NCBI RefSeq assembly: GCF_000719285.1
Contig: NZ_JOFS01000010.1
Location: 1 to 64,000 of the forward strand
Direction of reading: 5' to 3'
From: Streptomyces bicolor
Lineage (GTDB): Bacteria > Actinomycetota > Actinomycetes > Streptomycetales > Streptomycetaceae
DNA: 64,000 nucleotides
Shown here: in pieces, positions 61,080 to 64,000 of the stretch
Numbering within the stretch: the stretch's first letter is position 1
How the letters are laid out: every line of letters starts with the position of its first letter
Made by a program: the position numbers and the translations under genes
The notes under the pieces: model-generated
Told to the model about the DNA's origin: nothing
What the model saw: the letters and a program-made list of their open reading frames with translations, nothing else
Databases searched by the model: none

Positions 61080-62066
61080 TCACATTGTGAGCGAGGGCTG
61101 GGGCATCTCGACCGTACCGGCGGATTCCGGACGCTTTCGCCCGCGTACCACCAAAACGGCACCGACCGCCGCAAGCAGGAATCCTGCCCCAGCAGTCCCG
61201 ATCGGCAGTGTCTCTCCCACCATGCGCAGCAGCCCGCTGTCCCGTTCCGCCTGCCGCACGGCCTCCTTCTGCGTGGCCGTGGTGAACGCGATCTTCTCGC
61301 TGTCCAGCAGCACCGCCGCGTCCTGGTCACCGCCGGGCGCCCGCAGGGTGCGGCGCGGACCGGTCTGGGCGTAGATCACGCGCCCCGTGCGCTGGTCCAC
61401 GACCAGCTTGAAACCGTGGTTGGAGTACCACTCCTCGGCCAGCACCTGTGGCCGGTCCGGCTGGTCGACGATGCTGCCGGGGACGAGCCGGGTGCCGACC
61501 TTGCGGGGCGCGACCGTCGCGGTGAAGCGGTAGCCGGTGTAGCCCTGGATCTTCTCGGTGCCGTCGTAGCGCATGGTGACCGTGGTCCCGCCGGTGTTGT
61601 CCCACCACTGGTAGGAGCGTTTCTGCACGTCGAACGGGAACTTCAGATAGGCCTCGCCCTCGATGTACGGCTCCTCGCCGCAGCAGTGCACGGGCCTGGT
61701 GGTCTTCCGGTCCATCACCCAGCGGTGCGGGGTGAAGTCCAGCGCGTCGTGCGGGTCGGCGGCCGGCAGCGACTTGTCGGTGTCGACGGTGGTGATCACG
61801 TCCCAGACGGCGTCGCCGCTGCGCTCACTTTCCGCCACATTGCCGCGCACCCGCTGGGTGACGGTGATCGTCTGGTCCGGCACCGTTTCGATCTTGTCGG
61901 TGTCGAAGACACTTCCGGTGCCCTTGTAAACGGCGGTGGTGTCGATGTCGATGGGGTTCAGGGCGGCACGCGGGGTCACGTACCACGCCAGCATGGGCGC
62001 CAGTACCAGCAGAAACGTGCCGATGCCCAGCAGGATCAACGAGAGAGGTGAGGCTGTACGGCGCAT
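61080..62066 (-). CDS. DUF3068 membrane-anchored protein
   Basis: The 328-aa protein has an N-terminal membrane segment (LSLILLGIGTFLLVLAPMLAWYV), a large extracytoplasmic beta-rich domain (VVDQRTGRVIYAQTG, GTTVTMRYDGTEKIQGYTGYRF) and a C-terminal membrane segment (AAVGAVLVVRGRK). DUF3068 (PorA-related) proteins are actinobacterial envelope proteins of unclear function. It lies upstream of the glycan operon on the same strand, separated by 226 bp. A good sigma-70-like promoter precedes it at 62134-62163. Confidence 0.88.
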   Translation of the reverse strand: MRRTASPLSLILLGIGTFLLVLAPMLAWYVTPRAALNPIDIDTTAVYKGTGSVFDTDKIETVPDQTITVTQRVRGNVAESERSGDAVWDVITTVDTDKSLPAADPHDALDFTPHRWVMDRKTTRPVHCCGEEPYIEGEAYLKFPFDVQKRSYQWWDNTGGTTVTMRYDGTEKIQGYTGYRFTATVAPRKVGTRLVPGSIVDQPDRPQVLAEEWYSNHGFKLVVDQRTGRVIYAQTGPRRTLRAPGGDQDAAVLLDSEKIAFTTATQKEAVRQAERDSGLLRMVGETLPIGTAGAGFLLAAVGAVLVVRGRKRPESAGTVEMPQPSLTM

Positions 62067-62133
62067 CCGGCACTCCTGAGGGTTTGACGCATGGTCGATG
62101 CACGGTCGATGCCTGGCCGTTCTTGGGCCGGGA

Positions 62134-62163
62134 ACCGTAGGCGTTCCCTTGACGAAGTGTCAA
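62134..62163 (-). promoter_or_regulatory. Candidate sigma-70 (HrdB-type) promoter of the DUF3068 gene
   Basis: On the minus strand TTGACA (62163-62158) is followed after 18 bases by TACGGT (62139-62134), a good -35/-10 pair. A TTGAC-GAAGT-GTCAA inverted repeat (62149-62163) overlaps the -35 and could be an operator. The start codon is 68 bases further on. Confidence 0.6.
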
Positions 62164-62279
62164 TGTCTTGACGGGCTGTCCCGGCTTGTCGAGACTGAAC
62201 CCGACAGGCAGGGGTTTCGGAACAGGCTGGCACCACCGGGGTGGGGACGACCTCCGGATGCAGAGAGGCTGACCCTGCG

Positions 62280-62432
62280 ATGTCCAGACTCCTCGCCGCC
62301 GCGCTGACGGTCGCGCTCGCCGCCGTCCTCGCGGTGGGCGCCGCGCTCGGCGTCGTCGCGCTGCTCGAAGCGACGCCCGACCAGCCCAACACCCCGTTGA
62401 TCACGTACGAGCAAGCGGGCCAGGGGAGTTGA
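62280..62432 (+). CDS. Small single-span membrane peptide
   Basis: The 50-aa product has one long hydrophobic helix (LLAAALTVALAAVLAVGAALGVVALL) and a polar tail (QPNTPLITYEQAGQGS). It is typical of short Streptomyces membrane peptides. Its stop lies two bases before the GTG of the PucR gene, so the two are coupled. Confidence 0.7.
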   Translation: MSRLLAAALTVALAAVLAVGAALGVVALLEATPDQPNTPLITYEQAGQGS

Positions 62433-62434
62433 CC

Positions 62435-63682
62435 GTGGCCGCCACCCGCTCCACGACCTCCCCGGCCGCGCCCACCCGCTCAGCCTGGCGTGACGTACCC
62501 CGCTTCCAGGTCCGCCGTTTCGCCGAGCTGGCCATGGCGGACGCCCCCGCCCTCGCCGAGGAGATCCTCAGCGAGATCCAGCGCGAGTACCCGCATCTGC
62601 CCGTCGTCCTCGACGAGTCGGGCGAGCCGATGGCCCTGGTCGGCATCCGGCGCGCGATCGAGGTCTTCGTCCAGCACCTGGAGACGTCGGAGGGCCGCCC
62701 GACGGTACCGCCGGGCGTCTTCCAGGAGTTCGGCCGTGGCGAAGGCCTGCACGGTCGCTCCCTCGACTCCCTCCAGGCGATCTACCGGATGGGCGTACGG
62801 CTGGCCTGGCGCCGTTTCGCCGAGATCGGCCAGCGCGTCGACATCCCGCCGCCCGCCATGTACGAGCTGGTGGACGCGGGTTACGAGTATCTGGACGGCC
62901 TCGTCGACCAGTCGGTGCGCGGCTACGCGGAGGCCGCGGCGCGCCAGGCGGGCGAGCGGTTACGCCTCCAACGCCGCCTGATGGAGCTGCTGCTGGCCGA
63001 GCATCATCGCGGCGATCCGGCCGACGCGCTGAGCGAGCGGGCGGCACGGATCGGGTGGCCGCTGCCCGAGAAGGTGGCCGTCGGCGTACTGCTACGGCCG
63101 GCGCGGGAGGCGGTGGCGCCGGCCGTGGGGCAGGGGGTGCTGCTCGACATGGAGTACGAGCAGCCGCGCATGGTCGTCCCCGAACCGGACGCCGCCGGCC
63201 GCCCCGAACTGCTCCACCGGGCCCTGACCGGCTGGTCGGGCGCGATCGGCCCTCCGGTCCCGCTCGCCGACGCGGCGAAGTCGCTGCGCTGGGCCGAGGC
63301 GGCCGTCCGCCTGATGGAGCGCAAGCTGCTGCCGGCCGGAGACGTCCTCTACTGCACCGAGCACACCGAGGCGCTGGTGCTCCTGCAGCCGGAGGAACTG
63401 ATCGACGACCTGGCGGTGCGGTGCCTGGCACCGCTGGAGCACTGCGGTCCCACCCACGGGCGGCGGCTCGCGGAGACGTTACTGGCGTGGCTGGAGATCA
63501 GGGGCGGGGCACCGGAGGTGGCGGCCCGCCTGGGCGTGCATCCCCAGACGGTCCGCTATCGGCTGCGCCAGATCCGGGAGCTGTGGGGCGACGAGATGGA
63601 CGACCCGGACCGGCGGTTCGAGTTGGAACTGGTGTTGCGGGCGCAGCGGTTGAGGGGGGTGCTGGGAGAGACGCCCCGATAG
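62435..63682 (+). CDS. PucR/CdaR-family transcriptional regulator
   Basis: The 415-aa protein has an N-terminal helical region (RFAELAMADAPALAEEI; SLDSLQAIYRMGVRLAWRRF) and a C-terminal PucR HTH (GGAPEVAARLGVHPQTVRYRLRQIRELWGDEM). It is the family of many Streptomyces regulators with a GGDEF-like middle domain. GTG 62435 has AGGGGAG six bases upstream; a TTG at 62429 overlapping the previous stop is the alternative. Confidence 0.9.
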   Translation: MAATRSTTSPAAPTRSAWRDVPRFQVRRFAELAMADAPALAEEILSEIQREYPHLPVVLDESGEPMALVGIRRAIEVFVQHLETSEGRPTVPPGVFQEFGRGEGLHGRSLDSLQAIYRMGVRLAWRRFAEIGQRVDIPPPAMYELVDAGYEYLDGLVDQSVRGYAEAAARQAGERLRLQRRLMELLLAEHHRGDPADALSERAARIGWPLPEKVAVGVLLRPAREAVAPAVGQGVLLDMEYEQPRMVVPEPDAAGRPELLHRALTGWSGAIGPPVPLADAAKSLRWAEAAVRLMERKLLPAGDVLYCTEHTEALVLLQPEELIDDLAVRCLAPLEHCGPTHGRRLAETLLAWLEIRGGAPEVAARLGVHPQTVRYRLRQIRELWGDEMDDPDRRFELELVLRAQRLRGVLGETPR

Positions 63683-63738
63683 GCGCCGGTAGGCGAGGGG
63701 TACTTGTGTGTGACGGCCGGGGCGCGCATCGTGGTCGT

Positions 63739-64000
63739 ATGCCCGAGAACCCGGAGTTGCACCTCTGGCTCCAGCCCGTCAAAGGGGAACCGCTGACCGT
63801 CCGGACCGCCGACTTCGCGACCCTGGACTCGGCGGTCGTGGCCCTGAACGAGGCCTTCGACGAGGGCCGCATCCTGCGCTTCGAACTGATCGCTCCGGAC
63901 GAGGCCGAGAACGGCTTCGCGTTGGTCAACTTCGCCCATGTGGTGGCGGTGAAGGTGTGGCCGGAGTCGGTGAAGGGCGCGGACGACGGTCAGTATCTCT
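63739..64000 (+). CDS. Hypothetical protein, cut by the window end
   Basis: The first 87 residues begin MPENPELHLWLQPVKGEPLT and contain FVRTADFATLDSAVVALN-like text; no family recognised. The gene continues past base 64000. Start ATG 63739 is 56 bases after the PucR gene; no strong ribosome binding site was noted. Confidence 0.5.
   Translation, partial: MPENPELHLWLQPVKGEPLTVRTADFATLDSAVVALNEAFDEGRILRFELIAPDEAENGFALVNFAHVVAVKVWPESVKGADDGQYL

Noticed and set aside
1..64000. CRISPR arrays, tRNA or rRNA genes, prophage modules
   Set aside because: No spaced repeats, cloverleaf-like sequence or phage structural genes were seen by eye; the only mobile element trace is the IS110 remnant.

Overview
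The window is high-GC actinobacterial DNA with the codon usage, GTG/TTG starts, ATGA/GTGA gene overlaps and gene families of a Streptomyces chromosome. The matB product (38562-40007) closely resembles, from memory, the structurally studied S. coelicolor malonyl-CoA synthetase. No rRNA, tRNA or CRISPR array was seen.

Layout. (1) 1-4950 is a loose accessory zone: degenerate sequence, one conserved-looking cytoplasmic protein preceded by a perfect 23-bp inverted repeat, a secreted protein with a NucA/NucB-type nuclease domain, and a decayed IS110-family transposase tail. (2) 4949-25800 is a compact specialised-metabolite gene cluster and the most interesting part of the window. A FAD N-hydroxylase, a free-standing cupin, a MetRS-like protein and a FAD amine oxidase (9517-14156) form the known hydrazine (N-N bond) cassette that joins N6-hydroxylysine to an amino acid. 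Around it lie three ATP-grasp-type ligases (one circularly permuted), a dimethylargininase-like hydrolase, a VioC/clavaminate-synthase-like Fe(II)/2-oxoglutarate oxygenase, an OppA-like protein without a signal peptide, an MFS exporter, a CPA2 antiporter, a YbaK-type tRNA-editing protein, an M1 aminopeptidase, two poorly characterised proteins, a 60-aa peptide with two DSGWG repeats, and a LuxR-type regulator. There is no NRPS or PKS, so I infer a small hydrazine-containing amino acid or peptide assembled by ATP-grasp ligases. (3) 25936-29428 holds a VanW-family protein, a TerC-like DUF475 membrane protein and a universal stress protein. (4) 29455-35009 is a tripartite tricarboxylate transporter (tctCBA) divergent from a CitA/DcuS-type two-component system. 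(5) 35045-36917 has a DUF1876 protein, a tiny ORF, a 12-codon stump of a response regulator and an MreB-like paralogue. (6) 37214-42370 is a malonate module: fused carboxyltransferase, matB, matC and a divergent GntR regulator with paired palindromes between them. (7) 42557-49764 carries a REC/GGDEF-like/GT2 fusion with an acyltransferase, a methyltransferase-S1 fusion, a MerR-PP2C fusion, an ATP-grasp protein and a small hypothetical. (8) 49825-60854 is a tightly overlapping minus-strand operon for surface glycan or glycolipid work: FkbM methyltransferase, Trm112-like protein, EamA transporter, two more methyltransferases, a condensation-like acyltransferase, a giant AftD-like arabinofuranosyltransferase and a GT4 glycosyltransferase. 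(9) 61080-64000 has a DUF3068 protein, a small membrane peptide, a PucR-type regulator and a gene cut by the window end.

Streptomyces-type dispersed intergenic repeats appear inside three coding regions (matC, the methyltransferase at 58844 and the GT4 gene at 59658), where they seem to encode linker or N-terminal segments.
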